In this document: in pieces, positions 42,408-50,842 of the stretch
How the letters are laid out: every line of letters starts with the position of its first letter
How positions within the stretch are numbered: position 1 is the stretch's first letter
NCBI RefSeq assembly: GCF_001422735.1
Contig: NZ_LMLZ01000022.1
Span: 62,001-126,000 of the forward strand
Direction: 5' to 3'
DNA length: 64,000 nt
Origin: Acidovorax sp. Leaf78
Lineage (GTDB): Bacteria; Pseudomonadota; Gammaproteobacteria; Burkholderiales; Burkholderiaceae_C
The notes under the pieces: model-generated
The model's input: the letters and a program-made list of their open reading frames with translations, nothing else
Databases searched by the model: none
Told to the model about the DNA's origin: nothing
Position numbers and translations under genes: made by a program

Positions 42408-43376
42408 ATGACAATTCCAGAATCTCCCCCCACGCCGGTCGCGCCGATCAAGCCGAAGACGTCGATCACACCGAACACACCGGCCCCATCCGCCGCGACA
42501 CCGCTGTCGGACACGCCGCGGCGCCGCGCCATCCTCAAACATCTGCGCAGCCGCCCGTCCGTCAAGGGCTCGGTGATCGCGCTCATCGTGCTGCTGCTGG
42601 TGGTCATGCTGGCGCCGTTCCTGGCGCCGCAGAACCCGTATGACCTGGCGGCCCTGGACCTGATGGACGGGCGCATGCCGCCGGGCTCCAAGAGCATGGA
42701 CGGCCTGACCTACTGGCTGGGCACCGACAGCCAGGGGCGCGACATGCTCAGCGCCATCCTGTACGGCCTGCGCATCAGCCTGACCGTGGGCCTGGCCGCC
42801 GTGGCGCTGGCCACGGTGATCGGCAGCCTCGTCGGCCTGGTGGCCGCCTACATCGGCGGTTTTGTCGACACGGTGCTGATGCGCATCGTGGACTTCATCC
42901 TGGGCTTTCCGACCATCCTGGTGGCGCTGGTGCTGCTGGCCATGCTGGGCCGCGGGGTGGACAAGGTGGTGATCGCCATCGTGACCGTGCAGTGGGCGCA
43001 CTACGCGCGCATCATGCGCAGCCGCGCGCTGCAGGAGCGCCGCAAGGAATACATCGAGGCGGCGCAGAACCTCGGGTTCCCGGCGTGGCGCATCATGCTG
43101 CGCCACCTGCTGCCCAACTGCCTGGGCCCGGTGATGGTGTTCGCCACCATCCAGATCGCCAATGCCATCGTGCTCGAAGCCACGCTGTCGTTCCTGGGCG
43201 TGGGCGTGCCCATCACCGAGCCGTCGCTCGGCCTGCTCATCGCCAACGGTTTTCAGTACCTGCTGTCGGGCGACTACTGGATCAGCATGTTCCCGGGCCT
43301 GGCGCTGCTGCTGTTGATCCTGACGATCAACGTGATCGCCGACCGCCTGCGCGCCGCGCTGGACCCGAGGGGTTGA
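42408..43376 (+). CDS. ABC transporter permease (DppC type)
   Basis: 322 residues. A polar Pro/Thr-rich N-terminus of about 45 residues precedes the OppC N-terminal helix (VKGSVIALIVLLLVVMLAPFLAP) and five further helices. EAA loop: YIEAAQNLGFPAWRIMLRHLLPN. Its stop overlaps the start of the ATPase gene by one base (TGATG). Confidence 0.92.
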   Translation: MTIPESPPTPVAPIKPKTSITPNTPAPSAATPLSDTPRRRAILKHLRSRPSVKGSVIALIVLLLVVMLAPFLAPQNPYDLAALDLMDGRMPPGSKSMDGLTYWLGTDSQGRDMLSAILYGLRISLTVGLAAVALATVIGSLVGLVAAYIGGFVDTVLMRIVDFILGFPTILVALVLLAMLGRGVDKVVIAIVTVQWAHYARIMRSRALQERRKEYIEAAQNLGFPAWRIMLRHLLPNCLGPVMVFATIQIANAIVLEATLSFLGVGVPITEPSLGLLIANGFQYLLSGDYWISMFPGLALLLLILTINVIADRLRAALDPRG

Positions 43377-44377
43377 TGATGACCACGACGACGACAACGC
43401 CGTTGCTTGAAGTGCGTGGCCTGCACACCGTTTTCCATACCGAAGAAGGCGCCTGGCCTGCCGTGAGCGGTGTGGACCTGTCCATCCAGCCCGGCGAGAT
43501 CGTGGGCCTGGTGGGTGAGTCCGGATCGGGTAAATCGGTCACCGGTTTTTCCATCTTCGGGCTGATCGACCCGCCGGGCGAGGTGATCGCCGGCGAAGTG
43601 CTGTTCCAGGGCCAGGACCTGCGCAGCCTGACCGAAGAGCAGATGCGCCGGTTGCGCGGCAACCGCATCGCGATGATCTTCCAGGACCCGCTGATGACGC
43701 TGAACCCGGTGCTGCGCATCGAGGAGCAGATGCTCGAAGCCATCCAGACGCACCACCCCGAGGTCTCGCGCGCGGCGGCCCTGCAGCGCTGCGTGCAGGC
43801 GCTGGAGATGGTGGGCATCCCCGCCCCCGCATCGCGCCTGCGCAACTTCCCGCACGAGTTCTCGGGCGGCATGCGCCAGCGCGTGGCGATTGCCATTGCG
43901 ATGCTCAACCAGCCCGCGCTGATCATCTGCGACGAGCCGACCACGGCGCTGGACGTGACCATCCAGGGCCAGATCCTGTACCGCATGCAGGAGATCTGCC
44001 GCACGCACGGCACGGCGCTGGTCTGGATCACGCACGACCTGGGCGTGATCGCCGAGCTGGCCGACAAGGTGGCCGTGATGTACGCGGGCAAGATCGTGGA
44101 GTCCGGCCCGGTGGCGCAGGTGCTGGACGCCCCGGCGCACCCGTACACCCGCGGTCTGCTCGATTCGCTGCCCGGCGCCATCCAGCCCGGCGAGCGCCTG
44201 CGCCAGATCAGCGGCATGGCGCCCACGCTGAGCAACCGCCCCGCAGGCTGCGCCTTTGCACCGCGCTGCAGCCGGGCCCTGCCCCAGTGCGCCACCGCGG
44301 AGCCCGACCGCACGGTGGCCGGCGGCCGCACCTACCGCTGCTTTGCCCCCCTCGTTGCCCTGGACCCTGCCGCATGA
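43376..44377 (+). CDS. ABC transporter ATP-binding protein (DppD type)
   Basis: 333 residues. Walker A GESGSGKS, signature FSGGMRQR, Walker B LIICDEPTTALD and switch His in WITHDLG. The oligopeptide-ABC C-terminal domain has cysteines (GCAFAPRCSRALPQC) that bind an iron-sulfur cluster in related ATPases. Two ATGs are adjacent; the first overlaps the permease stop. Confidence 0.93.
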   Translation: MMTTTTTTPLLEVRGLHTVFHTEEGAWPAVSGVDLSIQPGEIVGLVGESGSGKSVTGFSIFGLIDPPGEVIAGEVLFQGQDLRSLTEEQMRRLRGNRIAMIFQDPLMTLNPVLRIEEQMLEAIQTHHPEVSRAAALQRCVQALEMVGIPAPASRLRNFPHEFSGGMRQRVAIAIAMLNQPALIICDEPTTALDVTIQGQILYRMQEICRTHGTALVWITHDLGVIAELADKVAVMYAGKIVESGPVAQVLDAPAHPYTRGLLDSLPGAIQPGERLRQISGMAPTLSNRPAGCAFAPRCSRALPQCATAEPDRTVAGGRTYRCFAPLVALDPAA

Positions 44378-45384
44378 GTACGACCCTGCCTCCCGTCATC
44401 GAGCTGCGCAACGTCCACAAGCGCTTTACCAAACACCAGGACCTGATAGGGCGCGCGCTGGAGCTGGCGCGCAAGCAGCCCGTGCCCCGCACCGTGCACG
44501 CCGTCAACGGCGTGAGCCTGTCCATCGCGCCCGGCGAGGTGCTGGGCCTGGTGGGCGAGTCGGGCTGCGGCAAATCCACCCTGGGCCGCGTGGTGGCCGG
44601 CCTGCACCACCAGACCGAGGGCGAGCTGCGGTACCAGGGCGCCGACGTGGCGGGCCTGAGCCGCGCCGACAAGCTGGCCTACACGCTGGGCGTGCAGATG
44701 GTGTTTCAGGACCCACAGGCCTCGCTCAACCCCCGCCAGCGCCTGCACCAGATCCTGGGCGAGGCGCTGCAGGTGCACAAGCTCGCGCCCGCAGCCGAGA
44801 TCCCCGCGCGCATCGACCAAGCGCTGGCCGAGGTGGGCCTGGCCGCCGAGTACCGCGACCGGCTGCCGCACCAGCTCTCGGGCGGGCAGCGCCAGCGCGT
44901 GGGCATTGCCCGGGCGCTGATGGTGTCGCCGAAGTTTCTGGTGTGCGATGAACCGGTGGCAGCGCTGGATGTGTCCATCCAGGCGCAGGTGATCAACCTG
45001 TTCATGGACCTGCGCGCGCAGCACGGCCTGACCTACCTGTTCATCAGCCATGACCTGGGCGTGGTGCGGCATATCTCGGACCGCGTGGCCATCATGTACC
45101 TGGGCAAGATCGTGGAGATGTCGACCACGGCCGAGATCTTTGCGCGCGCCAACCACCCCTACACGCAGGCGCTGATGGCCGAGGTGCCGGACCTCGCGCG
45201 GCGCAAGCGCGTGTTCGTGCCGATAAAGGGCGAAATCCCCTCGCCGCTGAACCCGCCATCGGGCTGCACCTTTCACCCCCGCTGCCCCCACGCCATGCCG
45301 CGCTGCCGCGAAGAAGTGCCGCCGCTGGAAGCCATTGCACCCGGTCACTGGTCGGCCTGCCACCTGAACCACACGGCCCCTTGA
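44374..45384 (+). CDS. ABC transporter ATP-binding protein (DppF type)
   Basis: 336 residues; the ATG overlaps the preceding stop (ATGA). Walker A GESGCGKS, signature LSGGQRQR, Walker B LVCDEPVAALD, switch FISHDLGVV, C-terminal CTFHPRCPHAMPRC. Second half of the heterodimeric ATPase completing the five-gene importer. Followed by a stretch of imperfect CCTGACC-like tandem repeats (about 45391-45441) before the hydrolase gene. Confidence 0.93.
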   Translation: MSTTLPPVIELRNVHKRFTKHQDLIGRALELARKQPVPRTVHAVNGVSLSIAPGEVLGLVGESGCGKSTLGRVVAGLHHQTEGELRYQGADVAGLSRADKLAYTLGVQMVFQDPQASLNPRQRLHQILGEALQVHKLAPAAEIPARIDQALAEVGLAAEYRDRLPHQLSGGQRQRVGIARALMVSPKFLVCDEPVAALDVSIQAQVINLFMDLRAQHGLTYLFISHDLGVVRHISDRVAIMYLGKIVEMSTTAEIFARANHPYTQALMAEVPDLARRKRVFVPIKGEIPSPLNPPSGCTFHPRCPHAMPRCREEVPPLEAIAPGHWSACHLNHTAP

Positions 45385-45390
45385 ACCCGC

Positions 45391-45441
45391 CTGACCGCGC
45401 CTGACCCCACCTGATCCACCCGACCCAGCTGACCCACCTGA
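45391..45441 (+). repeat. Short imperfect tandem repeats of CCTGACC type
   Basis: Five to six degenerate 8-11 base units (CCTGACC, CCTGATC, GCTGACC, CCTGACA) fill the gap between the ATPase and hydrolase genes. Not protein-coding. Possibly slippage-derived. Confidence 0.45.
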
Positions 45442-45442
45442 C

Positions 45443-46375
45443 ATGCCCCACGAACCACGCCTTCAAACCCTGCGCGACGCCGTGCTGCGCGTGGGCCGCC
45501 ACGCGGTCGAATACGGCAACGGCGTTGCGACCGGTACACCCGATGCGCGCACCATCACCCTCCACACCTACCGGCCCGCGCACGCCACCGCCCAGAGCCC
45601 CGTCGTGCTGGTGCAGCACGGCGTGATGCGCAACGGCGACGACTACCGCGACTTCTGGATTCCCGCCGCCGAGGAGCACGGCCTGGTCATCATCGCGCCC
45701 ACGTTCTCCGACGCGCAGTGGCCCGACGTGGTGAGCTACAACAACGGCAACCTGCTGGCCACCACCGACCGCGCCGCGCTGGCCGACACCGCCCCCACCA
45801 CGGCGCCCGAGGCCTGGTCGTACACCGTGGTCACCCGGCTGGTGGACGACCTGAAAGCCGCCGGGGTGCTGGCGGACCAGCCGCTCTACCTGTTCGGCCA
45901 CTCGGCGGGCGGGCAGTTCGTGCACCGCCTGCTGAGCGTGCTGACCCCTGGCGTGTTCACCCAGGTCGCCGCGGGCAACCCGGGGTGGTACACGCTGCCG
46001 CTGCTCGACCTGCCCTTCCCCGAAGGGCTGAGCGGCACCCCGGCCGATGCCGACAGCCTGGCCCGCTTGTTCGCTGCCCCGCTCACGATCCTGGCGGGCG
46101 ACCAGGACACCGAGACCCACGACCCGCACCTGCCGTCCGAGCCCGCCGCGCTGCGCCAGGGCCCGCACCGCTATGCGCGCGCGCTCAACTACTTCGCAAC
46201 GGCCCAGGCCGAGGCGGCGCGCCGGGGCCTGCCGTTCGCGTGGCAACTGCACACCGTCGCAGGCATCGGCCACGACGGCGAAGCCATGTCGGCCGTGTGC
46301 GCGCACCTGTGGTTTCACCACCGCCTGCCCGACGCTGCGCAGCTGGCCGCGCTGGCGGGCCGGCACACGGCCTGA
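45443..46375 (+). CDS. Alpha/beta hydrolase
   Basis: 310 residues. Nucleophile elbow GHSAGG in YLFGHSAGGQFVHRLL near residue 151; oxyanion-side VLVQHGVMRNGDDY; acid likely in LAGDQDTETHDP; His in TVAGIGHDGEAM. Resembles PHB-depolymerase/esterase-like cytoplasmic hydrolases. It lies in the same direction between a peptide-type importer and an M20 peptidase, so it may process an imported solute. Confidence 0.83.
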   Translation: MPHEPRLQTLRDAVLRVGRHAVEYGNGVATGTPDARTITLHTYRPAHATAQSPVVLVQHGVMRNGDDYRDFWIPAAEEHGLVIIAPTFSDAQWPDVVSYNNGNLLATTDRAALADTAPTTAPEAWSYTVVTRLVDDLKAAGVLADQPLYLFGHSAGGQFVHRLLSVLTPGVFTQVAAGNPGWYTLPLLDLPFPEGLSGTPADADSLARLFAAPLTILAGDQDTETHDPHLPSEPAALRQGPHRYARALNYFATAQAEAARRGLPFAWQLHTVAGIGHDGEAMSAVCAHLWFHHRLPDAAQLAALAGRHTA

Positions 46376-46450
46376 CCGCGTCCGACCCGAAGCCGAACGC
46401 CAACGCGTCGCCCATCGCCCATCGCCACACCCTTTTTCGGAGCCGCCCCC

Positions 46451-47578
46451 ATGACCTCACCCACCACCCAGTCCCTCGTCGATGGCATCACCGCGTGGAT
46501 GCAATGCGAGTCCCCCACCAGCAGCCCCGAAGGCCTGGCGCGCATGGTCGCGGTCATGCAGGGCTATGCAGCAAGCGCCGGCCTGCAAGCCGCGGTCACG
46601 CCGCTGGGCGCTGCGGTGGGGCCGCTGCTGCACATCAGCAACCGGGCTGCGGGCGACGCACGACCGGGCCTCTTGATCCTGGGCCACTCGGACACCGTGC
46701 ACCCCATCGGCACGCTCCAGGACAACCCCTGCCGCATCGAGGGCGACCGCTTCTATGGCCCCGGCGGCTATGACATGAAGGCCGGCATCTACCTGGCGCT
46801 GACCGCGCTGCGCGACCTGGCCGCCGCAGGCGCCACCGCGTTGCCGGTGGACTTTGTGGTGGTGCCCGACGAAGAGACCGGCAGCCACGCCTCGCGCGCA
46901 CACATCGAGGCCTTTGCACGCAACGCGCGCTACACCCTGGTGTGCGAGCCCGCCCGCGCCAACGGCGGCAAGTGCGTGACGGCGCGCAAGGGCACCGGCA
47001 TGCTGCGCCTGGGCGTGAAGGGCCGCGCCGCGCATGCCGGCGTGCAGCACGAGAAGGGCCGCAGCGCCATCCGCGAAATGGCGCACCAGATCCTGGCGCT
47101 GGAGGCCATGACCGACTACGCGCGCGGCGTCACCGTCAGCGTGGGCACCATCGAAGGCGGCACCGCCACCAACACCGTGCCCGACCGCTGCCGCTGCGTG
47201 GTGGACTTTCGCCTGCCCGACCTGCAGGCGGCGGACGAGCTGGTGGACAAGATGCAGGCGCTGCGCCCGGTGGGTGCCGACATGGAACTCGATATCGACG
47301 TCGAGGTGAACCGCCCGCCCATGGTCAAGAGCGAAGCCGTGCAGGCCCTGCTGGCCCGTGCGCAGGACTCGGCCCGCCACGCGGGCTTCACGCTGGAAGA
47401 CGCCCCCATGACGGGCGGCGGCAGCGACGCCAACTTCACCTCGGCCCTGGGTGTGCCCACGCTCGATGGCCTGGGCGCCGATGGCGACGGCGCGCACACG
47501 CTGCACGAGCACATCCTGGTGTCCACGCTGGAAGCACGCTTGAACTTCTGGCGCCATCTGCTGGCGCATCTGGCGTAG
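46451..47578 (+). CDS. M20 family metallopeptidase (glutamate carboxypeptidase/ArgE-like)
   Basis: 375 residues. Zinc ligands and base are visible: LGHSDTVHP, GPGGYDMKAG, VPDEETGSHAS (catalytic EE) and CEPAR. The lid domain begins AHAGVQHEKGRSAI. The dinuclear zinc-site His is in the late HTLHEHILV. Cleaves C-terminal amino acids or acyl groups; its place 3' of a peptide-type importer and a hydrolase suggests catabolism of imported peptides. No signal peptide, so cytoplasmic. Confidence 0.9.
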   Translation: MTSPTTQSLVDGITAWMQCESPTSSPEGLARMVAVMQGYAASAGLQAAVTPLGAAVGPLLHISNRAAGDARPGLLILGHSDTVHPIGTLQDNPCRIEGDRFYGPGGYDMKAGIYLALTALRDLAAAGATALPVDFVVVPDEETGSHASRAHIEAFARNARYTLVCEPARANGGKCVTARKGTGMLRLGVKGRAAHAGVQHEKGRSAIREMAHQILALEAMTDYARGVTVSVGTIEGGTATNTVPDRCRCVVDFRLPDLQAADELVDKMQALRPVGADMELDIDVEVNRPPMVKSEAVQALLARAQDSARHAGFTLEDAPMTGGGSDANFTSALGVPTLDGLGADGDGAHTLHEHILVSTLEARLNFWRHLLAHLA

Positions 47579-47619
47579 GCTTCGGGGGAAGACCTCCACC
47601 ACCGTCCAGCACAGCCCGC

Positions 47620-48243
47620 ATGTCCACCACCACCTCCACCATCGCCACCGCTGCCCCCGAGCACTTCACCCCCGTCCCGCTCGACAAGGCCTACCGCCTG
47701 CTCAACCACGGCCCCACCGTGCTGGTGTCGGCCGCGCACGCCGGCCAGCACAACGTGATGGCCGCAGCCTGGGCCTGTGCGCTGGACTTTGCGCCGCCCA
47801 AGGTGACGCTGGTGCTGGACAAGGCCACGCGCACCCGCGAGCTGGTGGAGGCCAGCGGCGAGTTCGCGCTGCAGCTGCCCACCGTGCCCATGGCGGCGAT
47901 GACCGTGGCCATCGGCACCGACAGCGCCAAGACCCACCCGGACAAGCTGCAGCAGCACGGCGTGCCGCTGTTCCACGCCCCCAGCCACGCCAGCACCCAC
48001 ATCAGTACCCACATCCCGCTGGTGCACGGCTGCGCCGCCTGGCTGCTGTGCCGCGTCATCCCCGAGCCCCACAACCAGCAGACCTACGACCTCTTCATCG
48101 GCGAAGTGGTGGCCGCGTGGGCGGACGAGCGCGTGTTCCGCCACGGGCACTGGGAGTTCGACACCGCGCCCGATGCGCTGCGCACGCTGCACTACGTGGC
48201 GGGTGGGCAGTTCTATGCGACGGGGACGTCGGTCAGGGTGTGA
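47620..48243 (+). CDS. Flavin reductase family protein
   Basis: 207 residues from the ATG at 47620 (MSTTTSTIATAAPEHFTPV). AYRLLNHGPTVLVSAAHAGQ, HNVMAAAWACALDFAPPKVT and EFALQLPTVPMAAM are the FMN-binding split-barrel blocks of flavin reductase-like proteins. Would supply reduced flavin or bind FMN; the partner is unknown. It follows the M20 peptidase by 41 bp. Confidence 0.87.
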   Translation: MSTTTSTIATAAPEHFTPVPLDKAYRLLNHGPTVLVSAAHAGQHNVMAAAWACALDFAPPKVTLVLDKATRTRELVEASGEFALQLPTVPMAAMTVAIGTDSAKTHPDKLQQHGVPLFHAPSHASTHISTHIPLVHGCAAWLLCRVIPEPHNQQTYDLFIGEVVAAWADERVFRHGHWEFDTAPDALRTLHYVAGGQFYATGTSVRV

Positions 48244-48382
48244 GCGGTGGTGATGGTGCGCGGGTGATGCACAGGTGATGCGCATGGGCCTGGAGCGCGC
48301 GGAGCAGATGAGGCTGGCCGCGCAAAACACTGTGCAAAAATACAGTCATCTGCGCATTTCACCCCCCGCCTGAGGACCCGCC

Positions 48383-49513
48383 ATGACGAAGACGCCCCGC
48401 GCTGCTTCCGCCCTGACCGACCCCGAGTCGGCGCTGTTTGCCAGCATCCGCACGCTGATCGAGTCGGCCCGCAGCACGGTGGCCCGCGGCGTCGACCTGG
48501 TGCAGGTGCACACCCACTTCGAGATCGGGCGGCACATTGTCGAGTTCGAGCAGCAGGGGGAGCAGCGGGCGGGCTATGGAAATGCCTTGCTCAGTCTCTT
48601 GTCCGAGCGGCTGACCGCAGAGTTCGGCAAGGGCTTCGGGCGCAGCAATATCGCCTATTGCCGCAGCTTCTACCTGGCGTACCGGGAGCGCGTGCTGATT
48701 GTCCAGACAGCGTCTGGACAATCATCGCTGGCGCTTGGCACCGCGCCGTTTCAGATCGGCCAGACAGCGTCTGGACAATCTGAGCGCCCCTTCACCCTCA
48801 GCTGGTCCCACTACGTCTTCCTGCTGGGCATCAAGCATGCCGAGGAACGCAGCTTCTACGAAATCGAGTCCACCCAGCAGCAATGGACCTTGCGGGACCT
48901 CAAGCGCCAGTTTCAGAGCGGGCTCTACGAGCGCCTGGCCCTGAGCCGCGACCAGGACGGCATTCGCCAGCTGGCGCACCAGGGGCACACCGTCAGCCGC
49001 GCCAGCGACCTGCTCAAGGAACCGCTGGTGCTGGAGTTTCTGGGGCTGTCCGAGCAGGCCCGGTTTTCCGAATCGGACCTGGAGGCAGCCATCATCAGCC
49101 AGATCGAGCGCTTCCTGCTGGAGCTGGGCAAGGGCTTTCTGTTCGAGGCGCGCCAAAAGCGTTTCACCTTCGACGACGAGCATTTCTTCGTGGACCTGGT
49201 GTTCTACAACCGCCTGCTGCACTGCTACGTACTCATCGACCTGAAGCTGGGCAAGCTCACGCACCAGGACCTGGGCCAGATGCAGATGTACGTCAACTAC
49301 TTCGACCGCCACGTCAAGACCGACACCGAAGCGGCCACGGTGGGCATCGTGCTGTGCAAGAAGAAGCACGAGGCGCTGGTCGAGATCACCCTGCCCCAGG
49401 GCGCCAACATCCACGCCAGGGAGTACCAGCTGTACCTGCCCAGCAAGGAAGAGCTGCAGCAAAAGCTGGCGGAATGGGCGGATATTGAGACGAAACAAGC
49501 CCCTGCCGCTTGA
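48383..49513 (+). CDS. YhcG-type PDDEXK nuclease family protein (DUF1016)
   Basis: 376 residues. The N-terminal DUF1016_N helices (VHTHFEIGRHIVEFEQQG, GRSNIAYCRSFYLAY) precede the PD-(D/E)xK nuclease core FVDLVFYNRLL ... YVLIDLKLGKLTHQDLGQM. Between them, residues about 106-135 contain two copies of QTASGQS encoded by palindromic DNA, an apparent in-frame insertion. DUF1016 proteins act in DNA recombination or phage defence contexts; no restriction-modification partner is present, although sbcDC follows directly. Confidence 0.87.
   Translation: MTKTPRAASALTDPESALFASIRTLIESARSTVARGVDLVQVHTHFEIGRHIVEFEQQGEQRAGYGNALLSLLSERLTAEFGKGFGRSNIAYCRSFYLAYRERVLIVQTASGQSSLALGTAPFQIGQTASGQSERPFTLSWSHYVFLLGIKHAEERSFYEIESTQQQWTLRDLKRQFQSGLYERLALSRDQDGIRQLAHQGHTVSRASDLLKEPLVLEFLGLSEQARFSESDLEAAIISQIERFLLELGKGFLFEARQKRFTFDDEHFFVDLVFYNRLLHCYVLIDLKLGKLTHQDLGQMQMYVNYFDRHVKTDTEAATVGIVLCKKKHEALVEITLPQGANIHAREYQLYLPSKEELQQKLAEWADIETKQAPAA
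48698..48722. repeat. Palindrome 1 within the DUF1016 gene
   Basis: Perfect 11-bp arms ATTGTCCAGAC and GTCTGGACAAT with spacer AGC. Encodes IVQTASGQS. A second copy lies 57 bp (19 codons) downstream in the same frame. Confidence 0.75.
48760..48780. repeat. Palindrome 2 within the DUF1016 gene
   Basis: Repeats 21 bases of copy 1 exactly. The symmetric core here is CCAGAC-AGC-GTCTGG because the left flank differs. Encodes GQTASGQS. Confidence 0.75.
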
Positions 49514-49546
49514 TCAGCAAGCGCCAGCAGCTATCAAAAGCATAGT
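49505..49546 (+). repeat. Dispersed intergenic repeat, copy 6
   Basis: GCTTGATCAGCAAGCGCCAG followed by CAGCTATCAAAAGCATAG, overlapping the stop codon of the DUF1016 gene. Confidence 0.6.
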
Positions 49547-49600
49547 ATTCGGCCTATTCGGCTCGTACAGTTCATTCAGCCCATTCCACCCACCCATCCC

Positions 49601-50842
49601 ATGCGCATCCTCCACACCTCCGACTGGCACCTGGGCCAGCATTTCATGGGCAAGAGCCGTCAGGCCGAACACCAGGCGCTGATCGACTGGCTGCTGGTCC
49701 AGGTCGATGCGCATGCGGTGGATGCGGTGCTGATCGCGGGCGACATCTTCGACACCGGCGCCCCGCCCAGCTACGCGCGCGAGCTGTACAGCCACCTGGT
49801 GGTGAGCCTGCACCGCCAGGGCGTGGCGCTGTTGCTGCTGGGCGGCAACCACGACTCGGTCGCCACGCTGGGCGAAAGCCGCGCGCTGCTGGCGGTGCTG
49901 AACACCACGGTGGTGGCGGCCGTCAGCGACCCGGCCGACCACGTGGTGGTGCTGCCCCGGCGCGGCGGTGATGGCAGCCACGAGCCGGGGTGCATCGTCT
50001 GCGCCGTGCCGTTCATCCGCCCGCGCGATGTGTGGCAAAGCAAGGCCGGGCAGAGCGCTGAGGACAAGCAGCAGTCCCTTCAGGCAGCCATCCAGGCGTA
50101 CTACCAGGGCGTGCACGACGCGGGCCTGGCCCTGCAGGCGCAGCTGCAGCAGACGCTGGGCCGGCGCGTGCCCCTCATCGCCACCGGCCACCTCACCACC
50201 GTGGGCGCCAGCAGCAACGAGTCGGTGCGCGAGATCTACGTGGGCTCGCTCGACGCCTTTCCCACCGCCGCATTTCCGCCGGTGGACTACATCGCGCTGG
50301 GGCACATCCACAAGCCGCAGAAGGTGGGCGGCCTCGCGCACATCCGCTACTGCGGATCGCCCATTCCGCTGGGCTTTGACGAGGCGCGGCAGCACAAGGA
50401 AGTGCTGCTGGTGGACCTGGATGCCACCGGCCTTGCAGGCGTCACGCCGCTGCCCGTGCCGCGGTTTCAGGCGCTGGTGTCCGTGAGCGGCAACCTCGCC
50501 GCCTTGCCCGCGGCCATCGCCGCCGCCGCATCGGAAGGCACGGCCGACAAGCCGGCCTGGCTGGAAGTCACCGTGGCCGAAGACGACTACCTGCAAGACC
50601 TGCCCGAGCGCATCAACACCATGACGCAGGGCCTGCCGGTGGAAGTGCTGCGCGTGCGCCGCCAGCGCGCCAGCGCCACCGCCACGCTGTTCTCCGAGGC
50701 GCTGGAAACCCTGGACGAACTGAGCCCGGGCGACGTGTTTGCACGGCGGCTGTCGCAGGAAGACCTGTCGCCCGACCTGCGGCAGGCCCTGAACCAGCGG
50801 TACACCGACGTGGTCCGCAGCATCACCGAAGGCGCGGCATGA
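49601..50842 (+). CDS. sbcD: Exonuclease SbcCD, subunit D
   Basis: 413 residues. Metallophosphoesterase motifs in order: [10 protein letters not shown] (D8, H10), [28 protein letters not shown] and [11 protein letters not shown]. The C-terminal SbcD domain includes [10 protein letters not shown]. Mn-dependent nuclease that with SbcC opens DNA hairpins and processes ends, removing long palindromes. The stop overlaps the sbcC start (ATGA). Confidence 0.96.
   Translation: MRILHTSDWHLGQHFMGKSRQAEHQALIDWLLVQVDAHAVDAVLIAGDIFDTGAPPSYARELYSHLVVSLHRQGVALLLLGGNHDSVATLGESRALLAVLNTTVVAAVSDPADHVVVLPRRGGDGSHEPGCIVCAVPFIRPRDVWQSKAGQSAEDKQQSLQAAIQAYYQGVHDAGLALQAQLQQTLGRRVPLIATGHLTTVGASSNESVREIYVGSLDAFPTAAFPPVDYIALGHIHKPQKVGGLAHIRYCGSPIPLGFDEARQHKEVLLVDLDATGLAGVTPLPVPRFQALVSVSGNLAALPAAIAAAASEGTADKPAWLEVTVAEDDYLQDLPERINTMTQGLPVEVLRVRRQRASATATLFSEALETLDELSPGDVFARRLSQEDLSPDLRQALNQRYTDVVRSITEGAA

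Noticed and set aside
41262-43397. 711-codon open frame antisense to the permease genes
   Set aside because: His/Gln-rich repeat-like translation and complete overlap with two well-supported permease genes.
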